Origin: a virus
Reading direction: 5' to 3' (one strand)
DNA: 22,910 nt
IMG/VR virus record: IMGVR_UViG_3300020189_000071
Location: 1-22,910 of that record
Position numbers and translations under genes: made by a program. Position 1 is the first letter of the stretch; each line of letters starts with the position of its first letter. Below, piece after piece: positions 14,808 through 21,633 of this stretch. The notes under the pieces were generated by a model that saw only the letters and a list, made by a program, of their open reading frames with translations, had not been told where the DNA came from and did no database searches.

Positions 14808-15160
14808 TTCTTCAGGTCCTCTTTTGGTTCTTTTTTAATGATTGCCCCAAACGCGCCATCAACAATCTTAACTGTTTGTTTGATGCTGATCTCTTCTTCT
14901 TCAAGATCAATTGCAGCTAATTCAGCGTATCCTGAAATGTCACGCCAACTATCAATATGATTATTATCGCCTTGCAAAATGCGCGTGACTTTCATAGCAA
15001 TCATTTCCAAACTCGTTACTTGCGCATCAGTCAACTTTCCTCTGCTCCAATTTGGCCCCGTAGCCCAAAGCCGCAAAGTATCTTGGATCATGCGGGATAC
15101 ATCTCTGTACCTACCACTGATCTTTTCTCTTTCGTTTAATATTTCTCTTACGTTTTGCAT
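14804..15160 (-). CDS. DUF6378-like protein
   Basis: A 118-aa acidic helical protein; ATG at 15160 with GAGGGA upstream, 11 bases after the helicase stop. The pattern ILNEREKISGRYRDVSRMIQ, then LTDAQVTSLEMIAMKVTRILQGDNNHIDSWRDISGYAELAA, matches the DUF6378 family as I remember it, which is common in phages and has no established activity that I know of. The conserved helix with D-x-W-x-D-I-x-G-Y-A resembles that of all-alpha nucleotide pyrophosphohydrolases, but the metal-binding E-x-x-E pattern of those enzymes is not clear here, so I do not claim that function. Its stop overlaps the transglycosylase start (ATGA, 14804-14807). Confidence 0.68.
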   Translation of the reverse strand: MQNVREILNEREKISGRYRDVSRMIQDTLRLWATGPNWSRGKLTDAQVTSLEMIAMKVTRILQGDNNHIDSWRDISGYAELAAIDLEEEEISIKQTVKIVDGAFGAIIKKEPKEDLKK

Positions 15161-15171
15161 TTTTCCCTCTT

Positions 15172-16518
15172 CTATTTTGATGACGGTTTCAGGGCCGCAA
15201 GCAGACCCCTCTGCGTCATGTCTTTATGAGCAAGGACGCCCATAACTCTCTCGTCAATCGTACCCTTACCGATTATGTGAAGAATACGCACCGGCTTTTC
15301 TTGACCCTGTCGGTGTAGGCGTGCGTTGAATTGCTGGTAATATTCCAGTGACCATGTCAGGCCAAACCATACAATGAGACTGCCCCCATTTTGTAGATTT
15401 AATCCGTGACCGGCCGACGCGGGGTGCGCCAAAAGCATTTTAATCTCACCCGCGTTCCACTTGTCAATAGTGTTCTGTTTTTTATCGAGGACAATTGCAT
15501 TCGGAAAACGCTCTTGTAAACGAGCCAAATCGGACTTGTAATTGTATGCAACAAGCAGCGTCTCGTTCTGGTTTTCGTCGAGTATTTCCTCCAAGGCGTC
15601 TAGCTTTACCTTGTGCGTTTCTGACCAGTTTTTCTTTTCATCGGTGTAGACCGCACCATTGGCAAACTGCAGCAGCTTGTTTGCTAGGACCGCTGCCGTC
15701 GCCGCCTCGACCTCTTCGCCGTCCTCCAGCTCTGCCAGTAGCGTCTTCTCAAATTCCTTGTACGTCGCCAGAGCCTCTGGTGGTAATTCGATACTCTCGA
15801 TCAGATCAATGCGCGGCGGCACGTCGAGGTAGTCTTCCGCGCTCATATGCAGGACACGCGGCAACATCAGGGCGTGTATCTTCTCAGCGGCGCCCTCCCG
15901 GATGTTCCATTTATATCCCATGTAGTCGCTCTCAAAGAAACGCTGCTTGTAGGCCGTAACAGTGCGCCCGAGAGCCTCTCCAAAGTCGATAAGGAACATC
16001 TGTGGCCAGACGTCCAGCAGGCTGTTGGGGGAGGGCGTACCGGTCAGGAGGACCATGTACTCGGTCATCGGAAGAACACGCCGCAACGCCCGGAACCGCT
16101 TTGCTGATGGGTTCTTGAAGCTACTACTTTCGTCTATTATGACCATGTCGAATGGCCACTTGGGGCCGTAGTGCTTGACGAGCCAGTCGACGTTCTCGCG
16201 ATTAATGACGTACACGTCCGCAGATGTCATCAGGGCCTCAAGGCGCTGCTTTGCCGTGCCCGTAGCGACCGAGACGCGCAGGTGATCGAGGTGCGCCCAC
16301 TTGGCCGCCTCCTGCCGCCACACACTGTTGGCGACGCGCAGGGGCGCGATGACGAGCGTCTTGCGTATCTGGAAGTCGTCGATCAGGTCGCTGACTGCCG
16401 TCAGAGTAGACGTCGTCTTGCCGAGACCCATGTCGAGGAAGAGACCGCAACGCTTTCTGTCCTTGATGAAGGACACTGCCCGGTTCTGGTATGCGTGAAG
16501 ATTGTTGCGGTCTAGCAT
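15172..16518 (-). CDS. SNF2-type DEAD-like DNA helicase/translocase
   Basis: A 448-aa superfamily 2 enzyme. I choose the ATG at 16518, which overlaps the VRR-NUC stop by seven bases and gives the usual family start (LHAYQNRAVSFI). An earlier in-frame ATG at 16566 would overlap more. Motifs in order: Q-like motif at the N-terminus; Walker A DMGLGKT (Lys34); Ia (LVIAPLRVANSVW); Walker B IIDESSSFKN (Asp129-Glu130); motif III LLTGTPSPNS; motif V HPASAGHGLNLQNGG; motif VI QFNARLHRQGQ with the arginine finger. It should hydrolyse ATP and translocate on double-stranded DNA, probably in phage replication or recombination. SNF2 genes sit next to VRR-NUC genes in many phages, as here, and the two products are thought to act together. 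Confidence 0.9.
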   Translation of the reverse strand: MLDRNNLHAYQNRAVSFIKDRKRCGLFLDMGLGKTTSTLTAVSDLIDDFQIRKTLVIAPLRVANSVWRQEAAKWAHLDHLRVSVATGTAKQRLEALMTSADVYVINRENVDWLVKHYGPKWPFDMVIIDESSSFKNPSAKRFRALRRVLPMTEYMVLLTGTPSPNSLLDVWPQMFLIDFGEALGRTVTAYKQRFFESDYMGYKWNIREGAAEKIHALMLPRVLHMSAEDYLDVPPRIDLIESIELPPEALATYKEFEKTLLAELEDGEEVEAATAAVLANKLLQFANGAVYTDEKKNWSETHKVKLDALEEILDENQNETLLVAYNYKSDLARLQERFPNAIVLDKKQNTIDKWNAGEIKMLLAHPASAGHGLNLQNGGSLIVWFGLTWSLEYYQQFNARLHRQGQEKPVRILHIIGKGTIDERVMGVLAHKDMTQRGLLAALKPSSK

Positions 16519-16778
16519 TCTATTGAACTTATATCTTCCAATTTCGAGATTACTAACACCGTGCATCCAAGAGATCGACGTTTCTTGTGATCCCGCTCCT
16601 GCAGCGGCGTAGGCTTTTTTCCGGGCGCTTTACATTCTACGAATATGATCTTCCCGCCGGGTAACGTGACAATACGGTCTGGCACGCTGCGGCGTCCGGG
16701 GGAGACAAATTTTTCGCATAACCCTCCAAGGTCTTTCACTCGACGTACAAGTGCTCGCTCTATTTGCTTTTCTAGCAT
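16512..16778 (-). CDS. VRR-NUC domain nuclease
   Basis: An 88-aa protein consisting of one VRR-NUC (PD-(D/E)XK superfamily) domain. Visible catalytic pattern: an early acidic helix (EKQIERALVRRVK), VSPGRRSVPDRIV with Asp34, then FVECKAP with Glu48 and Lys50, then a Gln-containing helix (PTPLQERDHKKRRSLGC). Length is typical of the stand-alone viral form. The eukaryotic relative FAN1 cuts branched DNA. Phage versions are presumed to resolve replication or recombination intermediates. The stop lies inside the start region of the SNF2 gene (seven-base overlap), so synthesis is probably coupled. Confidence 0.88.
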   Translation of the reverse strand: MLEKQIERALVRRVKDLGGLCEKFVSPGRRSVPDRIVTLPGGKIIFVECKAPGKKPTPLQERDHKKRRSLGCTVLVISKLEDISSIEC

Positions 16779-16794
16779 CGGCGAACCTTATTCG

Positions 16795-17238
16795 TCAATC
16801 GAGTTTCTGAAATTTTTGCATTGGGATGATGACGCACGGCTCGATGTCCTGAGCGTCGCCCCGATCACGTCTTCCAGCCGTCTTCAGTTTCATTTCTGGC
16901 CAAGGATCTTCGGCTTTTAACCTGTACGCAAAAACACCGTCGGTCAGGCCAAGAACCAGAATGAACGCTATATTGTGCGTTTCTTTCCAGCGTCGTCCAG
17001 CCTGCCACTTGTGTGCGCTCAGGATAAGTCCGCCCCACCCGTCCAACGTATCGTAGTCGTAGTTTCGGCATTTTATCTCCATTACGCCAACGATCCGGCC
17101 CTTGCGGGTCAGAGAATAGTCAATTTCACAAGCAATCTTTAGTTTTTCTGCGTCGCAATCCCAACGTCTCTCCAAGGCCTCGGCAATCTCCCGCTCGTTC
17201 TGGCGGTCCTTATCGCTCTCGTACATTGGCCGGGGCAT
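16795..17238 (-). CDS. PD-(D/E)XK-like putative nuclease
   Basis: A 147-aa protein; ATG at 17238 preceded by a GGTAGG ribosome-binding site. I do not recognise a named family, but the central part has the layout of a restriction-endonuclease-like fold: a helix with Glu (NEREIAEALERRW), Asp40 in EIDYSLTR, then VGVMEIKCRNY with Glu54 and Lys56 (the E-x-K signature). A further helix and strands (HKWQAGRRWKETHNIAFILVLG) follow. These are the residues expected to bind metal and cut DNA. It lies directly upstream of the VRR-NUC gene (16-base gap), making two compact nuclease-like genes in series before the helicase. It could be a recombination nuclease or an inactive DNA-binding relative. Confidence 0.62.
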   Translation of the reverse strand: MPRPMYESDKDRQNEREIAEALERRWDCDAEKLKIACEIDYSLTRKGRIVGVMEIKCRNYDYDTLDGWGGLILSAHKWQAGRRWKETHNIAFILVLGLTDGVFAYRLKAEDPWPEMKLKTAGRRDRGDAQDIEPCVIIPMQKFQKLD

Positions 17239-17239
17239 G

Positions 17240-17374
17240 TTACCTACCGCAACAAACTAACTCTGCAATCACGCTGTAATGGCCGTGAGGCTCCAGCATT
17301 GGCGTTATCAGGCACCCGCTCGTCCAGACAGTATTGACGTCGTGCAGGCGGGCGTAGAAACAGTATCTTATCAT
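17240..17374 (-). CDS. Small hypothetical protein (44 aa)
   Basis: A short gene between the polymerase and the PD-(D/E)XK-like gene. ATG at 17374 overlaps the polymerase stop as ATGA, and the TAA (17240-17242) ends one base before the next ATG, so it fills the apparent 132-base gap exactly. The peptide (MIRYCFYARLHDVNTVWTSG, then CLITPMLEPHGHYSVIAELV and CCGR) is Cys-rich with four Cys and two His, has no membrane span, and could bind a metal. No family is recognised. The coding call rests on fit and coupling, not homology. Confidence 0.55.
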   Translation of the reverse strand: MIRYCFYARLHDVNTVWTSGCLITPMLEPHGHYSVIAELVCCGR

Positions 17375-19149
17375 ACTTCAACCCCGACGTCTTTTAATGC
17401 ATCTTTAGCCATGAGTAAGTATTTGGCGTAATGCACATCGCGCGGCATTTCTTTGGGCAACTCCATCAAAGGTCTAGCGCCCTCCGATCGCGGAACCCGG
17501 TTGGAGTTCCTCGCGTAGTGAATTGCTTCCTTCTCGATTGCGTCCGCAGAGTAATAAAACCGCACAGCCTTGCCGAGAAAATGACCACGCCATATTGCGC
17601 CGCCCGTAACAGTTCGTATGTGAACGAACCGCGTAACATCTTTGCTGGTCAGTATCGTATTGCTCAGTGATGTTCCTGCGCTCAGATAATTGGCGACGGC
17701 GTCACTGACGATCTGGAAGTCGGCGTTCTTGTTCAGCAGCGGGTCCGCATAGACGCCCTTGCGCTTGGTCTTGCCGTCCAGCTTAACCGCAATGTAGTTG
17801 TTCACGTCCCGGCTGTGCAGCGAGCGATAGTCTGACCGCTCAAGCTCGAAGCTGGTCTGCATCGACCATTCGAACGTCACGCCCATGATCTTGTCTTCGA
17901 GTGCCTTGTCGAACAGAACGACGACGCCGTCGGTGTTGGCGCTGACGACCTTTGCGCCCGCGCCCTCCAACATCTCGATCAGCATCAACAGGCAGAGCTG
18001 GCCCGTGACCGTCGTCTGGATCATCAGCTCCGGCGCGTACAGGCTGGAGTACATACTGCCCAGCTTCCCAAACGACCCGTTCACGACGATCTTCAGGGTG
18101 TCTGCCGTCACCTTGTCGCCCGCAGCCTTGGCCCGCAGTCGCCGCGTTACAATGTCCTTGTAGACCGTCAGAAAGTCAGCGCCCATCGACTTCGGCGACA
18201 GGCGCTGCTTCAGGATGATGTTGGGATAGTACGAGGAAACGTCGAAGTCGGCAAGGATCTGCTCGGATGTTGCCACGACGCTGCGCGACTTCTCGCAACT
18301 ATGCAGGCCGCCAATGCCCATCTTGTACTCGGTGTCACCGATCATGATCTTCTTGTCCTGCAGCTCTTTTGGGAGCTGCACAGAGCCGTTCAGTCCGACG
18401 GGGAAGTCGCTATTCAGAACCATGCGGAATACTTCCTGCAGGTGCGGCGACTGGAACTCAACGAAGCCGGGGTCTTCGTACTTCAGCAGAGACCCAATCT
18501 CAGCCTTGCGCGGCTTGTAGGACTTGCCGGTCAGCTCTGTCAGCTCGTGTTTTATGACCGCCTCGGCTATCTGTGCGTCGCTCTTGCTGCGCAGATCAAT
18601 TCCCCCATACTGCTGCCCCATTTCCTCTCGCAGGCGTATCTGCCCCTCCAAAGCTTTGTAGAGACGCTCTGTGGTGTCGAGATCGTTTGCGCAATACTTC
18701 TTCAGCTCTTCCGCCTGATCGGCGGTGATCATCGCGTCTGGCTGGATTGGCAGATCCTGCATGCGGGGAGCATTCAGCCTGCCACCGTAAATTTTCAGGC
18801 TGGCTTTGCCGGGCGCTACCTCAAAGATGTCTATGTGGTCCCACGGGTCAGTCTGCAGGTCGTGCCTCTGCGCAATTTTCCACGCGGGCAATTTTGACTT
18901 AATCAAGTCGTCCGAAAGTTCTTTTATCTGTGAACATTCCCAACCGGCCAATACGGCCGCAATTATGTATAGATCGTAGGAATTTCCGTTGAAGCTGACC
19001 GTCGTGTCTGACGCCATCAGGCGATTTATTCTGCGGGGGTCGATTGATTGGCCCTCAAACATTTCAATCGTTGCGTACTTTCCTGTCTCTAATTTTTTGA
19101 ACATAAGTAAGAAGTAGTTTTGGTAAACTTCGCAATCTAGAACTAGCAT
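17371..19149 (-). CDS. Compact family B DNA polymerase with 3'-5' exonuclease
   Basis: A 592-aa replicative polymerase from the ATG at 19149. An upstream TTG at 19182 with a GGAG site is an alternative, adding 11 residues. Exonuclease motifs: Exo I LVLDCEVY (Asp5, Glu7), Exo II FNGNSYD (Asp59), Exo III YCAND (Tyr152, Asp156). Polymerase motifs: A, DVSSYYPN (Asp303); B, KIVVNGSFGK (Lys353); C, NTDG (Asp407), where the first Asp of the usual DTD is Asn; a late KTKRKG basic motif follows. Only about 50 residues separate A and B, so the fingers are very short and the TPR1 insertion of protein-primed polymerases is absent. That agrees with a phage-encoded primase at the right edge. It should copy the phage genome with proofreading. 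The 5' end is overlapped by the HNH gene. Confidence 0.85.
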   Translation of the reverse strand: MLVLDCEVYQNYFLLMFKKLETGKYATIEMFEGQSIDPRRINRLMASDTTVSFNGNSYDLYIIAAVLAGWECSQIKELSDDLIKSKLPAWKIAQRHDLQTDPWDHIDIFEVAPGKASLKIYGGRLNAPRMQDLPIQPDAMITADQAEELKKYCANDLDTTERLYKALEGQIRLREEMGQQYGGIDLRSKSDAQIAEAVIKHELTELTGKSYKPRKAEIGSLLKYEDPGFVEFQSPHLQEVFRMVLNSDFPVGLNGSVQLPKELQDKKIMIGDTEYKMGIGGLHSCEKSRSVVATSEQILADFDVSSYYPNIILKQRLSPKSMGADFLTVYKDIVTRRLRAKAAGDKVTADTLKIVVNGSFGKLGSMYSSLYAPELMIQTTVTGQLCLLMLIEMLEGAGAKVVSANTDGVVVLFDKALEDKIMGVTFEWSMQTSFELERSDYRSLHSRDVNNYIAVKLDGKTKRKGVYADPLLNKNADFQIVSDAVANYLSAGTSLSNTILTSKDVTRFVHIRTVTGGAIWRGHFLGKAVRFYYSADAIEKEAIHYARNSNRVPRSEGARPLMELPKEMPRDVHYAKYLLMAKDALKDVGVEV

Positions 19150-19534
19150 GAGGAGTGGCCTCTTTCTTTTTGAAGTTGACAATTATTGCTCCGCCGCGAC
19201 CCTTCTGGAGCATGTCCATAAAATTGTCTCGCAGAGTACCTAAACGCAGATGGGCGGGGTTGCAACAGCGGCGGTTGTCGCAGGAGTGCATTATGACATT
19301 CTTTGCACCTGTAATGTCAACTTTTGGGTGGGCTAGATGAAAACTTATTCGATGAGCAGAATAAACTTTTTTATTTATCTTAAATCTACCGTATCCGGCC
19401 GCGGTCGCCGTGGACTTCCAATTCCAGCATTCGTCTGACGACCTTACGTCTACTTTAGCCCAAAACCGTTTGACGTCTCTATACGTCATCGAAGGTATTT
19501 TCTGAGGCCGGTGACGTGTGCGTTTGAAATTCAT
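19064..19534 (-). CDS. HNH homing-type endonuclease
   Basis: A 156-aa protein from the ATG at 19534. A longer GTG start at 19573 lies inside a terminator-like hairpin and is less likely. The ribosome-binding site is weak. Core motifs: a FWAKVDVRSSDECWNW-type N-terminal segment, GYGRFKINKKVYSAHRISFHL, then the metal/zinc-binding HSCDNRRCCNPAHLRLGT and DNFMDMLQKGRG, as in free-standing phage HNH endonucleases. Such genes copy themselves by cutting a cognate site that lacks them. The last 40 or so codons overlap the first part of the polymerase gene in another frame, so the tail of this protein is overprinted on polymerase coding sequence. The inferred history is insertion at the polymerase 5' end, with the HNH frame running on until a chance stop. 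Confidence 0.85.
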   Translation of the reverse strand: MNFKRTRHRPQKIPSMTYRDVKRFWAKVDVRSSDECWNWKSTATAAGYGRFKINKKVYSAHRISFHLAHPKVDITGAKNVIMHSCDNRRCCNPAHLRLGTLRDNFMDMLQKGRGGAIIVNFKKKEATPHASSRLRSLPKLLLTYVQKIRDRKVRND

Positions 19535-19552
19535 TTGATACCCATAAAGTAA

Positions 19553-19582
19553 CCCCGCCGAGGGCTGGTACACTCGGCGGGG
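19553..19582 (-). terminator. Stem-loop 1: perfect 10-bp hairpin, terminator-like
   Basis: CCCCGCCGAG (19553-19562) and CTCGGCGGGG (19573-19582) pair perfectly around a 10-base loop. In the leftward transcript the stem is followed by TTACTTTAT, a weak U-rich run, so it may terminate part of the transcription coming from the ssDNA-binding gene before it reaches the HNH and polymerase genes. Confidence 0.65.
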
Positions 19583-19623
19583 AAGTCTGACGTGAAGGTG
19601 TCATCGGAGATTCCGTCAGACTT
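19583..19623 (-). promoter_or_regulatory. Stem-loop 2: perfect 10-bp stem, 21-base loop
   Basis: AAGTCTGACG (19583-19592) pairs perfectly with CGTCAGACTT (19614-19623). One bulged base allows three more pairs (GAA with TTC). It directly abuts stem-loop 1 with no spacer. No coding function is possible for this region, which lies between two gene ends. Confidence 0.6.
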
Positions 19624-19624
19624 A

Positions 19625-19651
19625 CTTGAGCGTCATGGAGAACCGCTCAAG
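19625..19651 (-). promoter_or_regulatory. Stem-loop 3: perfect 8-bp stem, 11-base loop
   Basis: CTTGAGCG (19625-19632) pairs perfectly with CGCTCAAG (19644-19651). It is one base from stem-loop 2 and starts six bases after the ssDNA-binding gene's stop codon. It is therefore the first structure formed in the 3' untranslated part of that mRNA. Confidence 0.6.
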
Positions 19652-19657
19652 ACTACT

Positions 19658-20182
19658 CTACATGAAATCAACGTCTTCGTCATCATCGAATGCGTCGAAG
19701 TCATCTAAACTCGCACTCACGCCATCAGAGAACGGTTTCCCGTCCTTGAAGAACTGAACCGCGAGAAGGTTCGCGTTAATCCGCTTGCCATACTCATTAT
19801 TCTGAGCCCACAGCTCGACCGACGCATTGACGTAGCAGCCTGCGTATAGACGATTGTCGTCCTCAGTTAGTGCGCTCTTGTCTCGGTCAATTACCATCGG
19901 ACGCTTCTGGCTGCTGGCCTTGAACGACATGGTGTTGTCGTATCCGTCGTAGCCAATCTCGTCTCCGTCTTTCATGCAAATCTTGTCCGGACCGAGTTTC
20001 GCGCCCTTGAGATTTGTTTTAATCGCGGCCTTAATCGCCTCGTTGATCTCTTCGATCTTGTCGGCGTGCTTGTCCTTGTCAAGGAGGAAGGTTGCCTCGA
20101 ACTTCGTTTCCTTGCCGTTGAATACGGCTTTATGGAAAATGCTCGGGAAGGAGAGGCGGACATTGTTTAGTTTAAGTTTCAT
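19658..20182 (-). CDS. DUF2815 single-stranded DNA-binding protein
   Basis: A 174-aa protein; ATG at 20182 with GAAAGG seven bases upstream. The sequence (KLKLNNVRLSFPSIFHKAVFNGKETKFEATFLLDKDKHADKIEEI..., later RPMVIDRDKSALTEDDNRLYAGCYVNASVELWAQNNEYGKRINANLLAVQFFKDGKPFSDG) follows the DUF2815 family, an OB-fold ssDNA-binding protein characterised in the Enterobacter phage Enc34. The acidic C-terminus (DDFDAFDDDEDVDFM) is the kind of tail that ssDNA-binding proteins use to recruit partners. It should coat single strands during replication and recombination. Three stem-loops follow the stop codon and may set its expression above that of the polymerase. Confidence 0.87.
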   Translation of the reverse strand: MKLKLNNVRLSFPSIFHKAVFNGKETKFEATFLLDKDKHADKIEEINEAIKAAIKTNLKGAKLGPDKICMKDGDEIGYDGYDNTMSFKASSQKRPMVIDRDKSALTEDDNRLYAGCYVNASVELWAQNNEYGKRINANLLAVQFFKDGKPFSDGVSASLDDFDAFDDDEDVDFM

Positions 20183-20230
20183 CGTTCTACCTTTCAGTTT
20201 TAGTTGAAACGCCGCAGCGTCTTTTCTGGC

Positions 20231-21358
20231 TTACTCATCAAAATCGTCTGGGTCAACTACGTCAAACATATCAACCACAGACTTTATCGCTGGCCGCGGA
20301 TCTTGCTCCGGCGCAATGGTCGGCGCACCTTGCGGCTTTATAATAAGGTGAGAAATTTTATTAGCGTGTTTCTTGCCAATCAGTTTCTCAGCCTGCGACG
20401 GAGAAATCAGTTTCCTGCTGAAAATCTGATTATCGTCGTAATACTCAGACAGGAACTCTTCCGCGTCACTCTCGTCCTGCCACTTCCGCAGGCTGCGACC
20501 CTCTACCAACTTGAACCCCTCAAACCCTTCGCCCGCGACGAGCTTCTCTTTGACTGTCTTCTCTACAGCCGACAGCCACGCCTCGATTATGGGCTTGCGG
20601 TTCATGACCAAGGACAACTGCTTTTCCGTGAGACTGTTTGCTGGCTTCGATGGTTCGAGATCCTCGAAGTCTGCAAGAATTGTCTCTGCAGTCATCGCCA
20701 TCAGTGCCGGGCATGTTGCTTTTGCCTTACAGAACCGGCACTGTTTTTCTCCCGGTACGCGCGGCGCGTCGGGCTCTTGCGTCGCCTCGGCAGCCTGCCG
20801 CATGGCTTCGCCAAATTTCATCAGGTCAGAGACCGAAATCTCAAACTCGCTGATGTGATCTAGCCGCGGCTGGACGATACTCACCTTCACATTCTTTGGA
20901 CGCCACACCCACTCGAACTCGCTGTATGCGCCAAGCGCATACAAGAGCGCCTGCGGGTTGTTATCCGCAAACACCTGCACGCCCTTGCCATATTTCAAAT
21001 CAACGACGTGCAGTGTGTCGTCGGTAATCAGGATCGTGTCCGCCGTGCCGAAACCGTCGGGCACCCAGTCGGCGAAGCTAACGCGGCGTTCTACAAAGAG
21101 AGCCTTGAGCTTCCGCTCAGGGTAGAGGTTCATGACGTAGTCGACATAGAGCTGGACGCCGTCGATCATCTCCTGATCTTTAGTGTAGTCCCGCGGTTCT
21201 CCCTGCCGGTTCAGAACCTTTTCCATGATGTCATGCGCACGAGTACCCTCCTCGGCGAACGGCGACGAACGGTCGGGAATACCTTCCTCCGCCGCGACTG
21301 AGCCGGGGCACACCGACCAGCGATGTGCCCCGCTCGCGCTCAACTTAGCGTGAGCCAT
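20231..21358 (-). CDS. DUF2800 Cas4/RecB-like PD-(D/E)XK nuclease
   Basis: A 375-aa protein; its ATG overlaps the upstream stop by one base (TGATG). The N-terminal [21 protein letters not shown] is the DUF2800 signature. Nuclease residues visible: His42 ([12 protein letters not shown]), Asp107 (GFGTADTIL), Asp120 and Lys122 (VVDLKYGKG). Four cysteines, Cys17 plus Cys207, Cys210 and Cys216 ([15 protein letters not shown]), are arranged like the iron-sulphur clamp of Cas4 and AddB nucleases. It should be an exonuclease that works with the downstream ssDNA-binding protein, and the DUF2800-DUF2815 order is conserved in many phages. A 48-base gap separates it from the ssDNA-binding gene. Confidence 0.87.
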   Translation of the reverse strand: MAHAKLSASGAHRWSVCPGSVAAEEGIPDRSSPFAEEGTRAHDIMEKVLNRQGEPRDYTKDQEMIDGVQLYVDYVMNLYPERKLKALFVERRVSFADWVPDGFGTADTILITDDTLHVVDLKYGKGVQVFADNNPQALLYALGAYSEFEWVWRPKNVKVSIVQPRLDHISEFEISVSDLMKFGEAMRQAAEATQEPDAPRVPGEKQCRFCKAKATCPALMAMTAETILADFEDLEPSKPANSLTEKQLSLVMNRKPIIEAWLSAVEKTVKEKLVAGEGFEGFKLVEGRSLRKWQDESDAEEFLSEYYDDNQIFSRKLISPSQAEKLIGKKHANKISHLIIKPQGAPTIAPEQDPRPAIKSVVDMFDVVDPDDFDE

Positions 21359-21633
21359 CAGTTCAGCCCTTTCTTTTTCTCTTCCTCGTCTTCCTCAATG
21401 ATTGCCGCAATCATTGCGCGAAGCTCAACAATCAGTTCGTCGATTGCCTCGTCGTGCTTCTCGGGTGGAAGGGCTTTGACGAGTGTCGTACCGAGCAACG
21501 AGACAAGCGTAGTAACCGCTTCGAGCACTGTAAAGTTCATCTCTGCGAACATGCGATCCATGACCTGCCATGCGCCGAGTATCTTGTCGTCGCTGCTGGT
21601 TACCGGGTCTTGGCTTTTGTTTTCTTCAGACAT
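21358..21633 (-). CDS. Small helical protein of unknown function (91 aa)
   Basis: ATG at 21633 overlaps the upstream stop as TAATG, and its own stop overlaps the DUF2800 start, so it is firmly embedded in the operon. The protein is acidic and helical ([35 protein letters not shown], then [24 protein letters not shown]). The central helix is fairly hydrophobic but interrupted, so a membrane span is doubtful. I recognise no family. Its position suggests an accessory to the replication proteins. Confidence 0.7.
   Translation of the reverse strand: MSEENKSQDPVTSSDDKILGAWQVMDRMFAEMNFTVLEAVTTLVSLLGTTLVKALPPEKHDEAIDELIVELRAMIAAIIEEDEEEKKKGLN

Noticed and set aside
16519-16566. Upstream ATG at 16566 for the SNF2 helicase
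   Set aside because: It adds 16 residues unlike the family start and deepens overlap with the VRR-NUC gene. The ATG at 16518 fits the usual N-terminus and a coupled overlap.
19535-19573. GTG start at 19573 for the HNH protein
   Set aside because: It would place the start codon in the loop of a perfect 10-bp hairpin with no ribosome-binding site. The ATG at 19534 gives a normal family N-terminus.
19064-19651. Group I intron carrying the HNH gene
   Set aside because: The polymerase frame is not interrupted and no P/Q/R/S core elements are recognisable. A free-standing homing gene explains the data better.
19548-19657. tRNA or tRNA-like cloverleaf formed by the three stem-loops
   Set aside because: Stem lengths (10, 10, 8) and loop sizes (10, 21, 11) do not match a tRNA, the closing stem is only four pairs, and no T-loop or anticodon features are seen. 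Kept as a structured-RNA finding only.
20209-20220. ACGC-cgca-GCGT hairpin followed by CTTTT (rightward)
   Set aside because: Only a 4-bp core stem, in the orientation opposite to the genes here; too weak to call a terminator.
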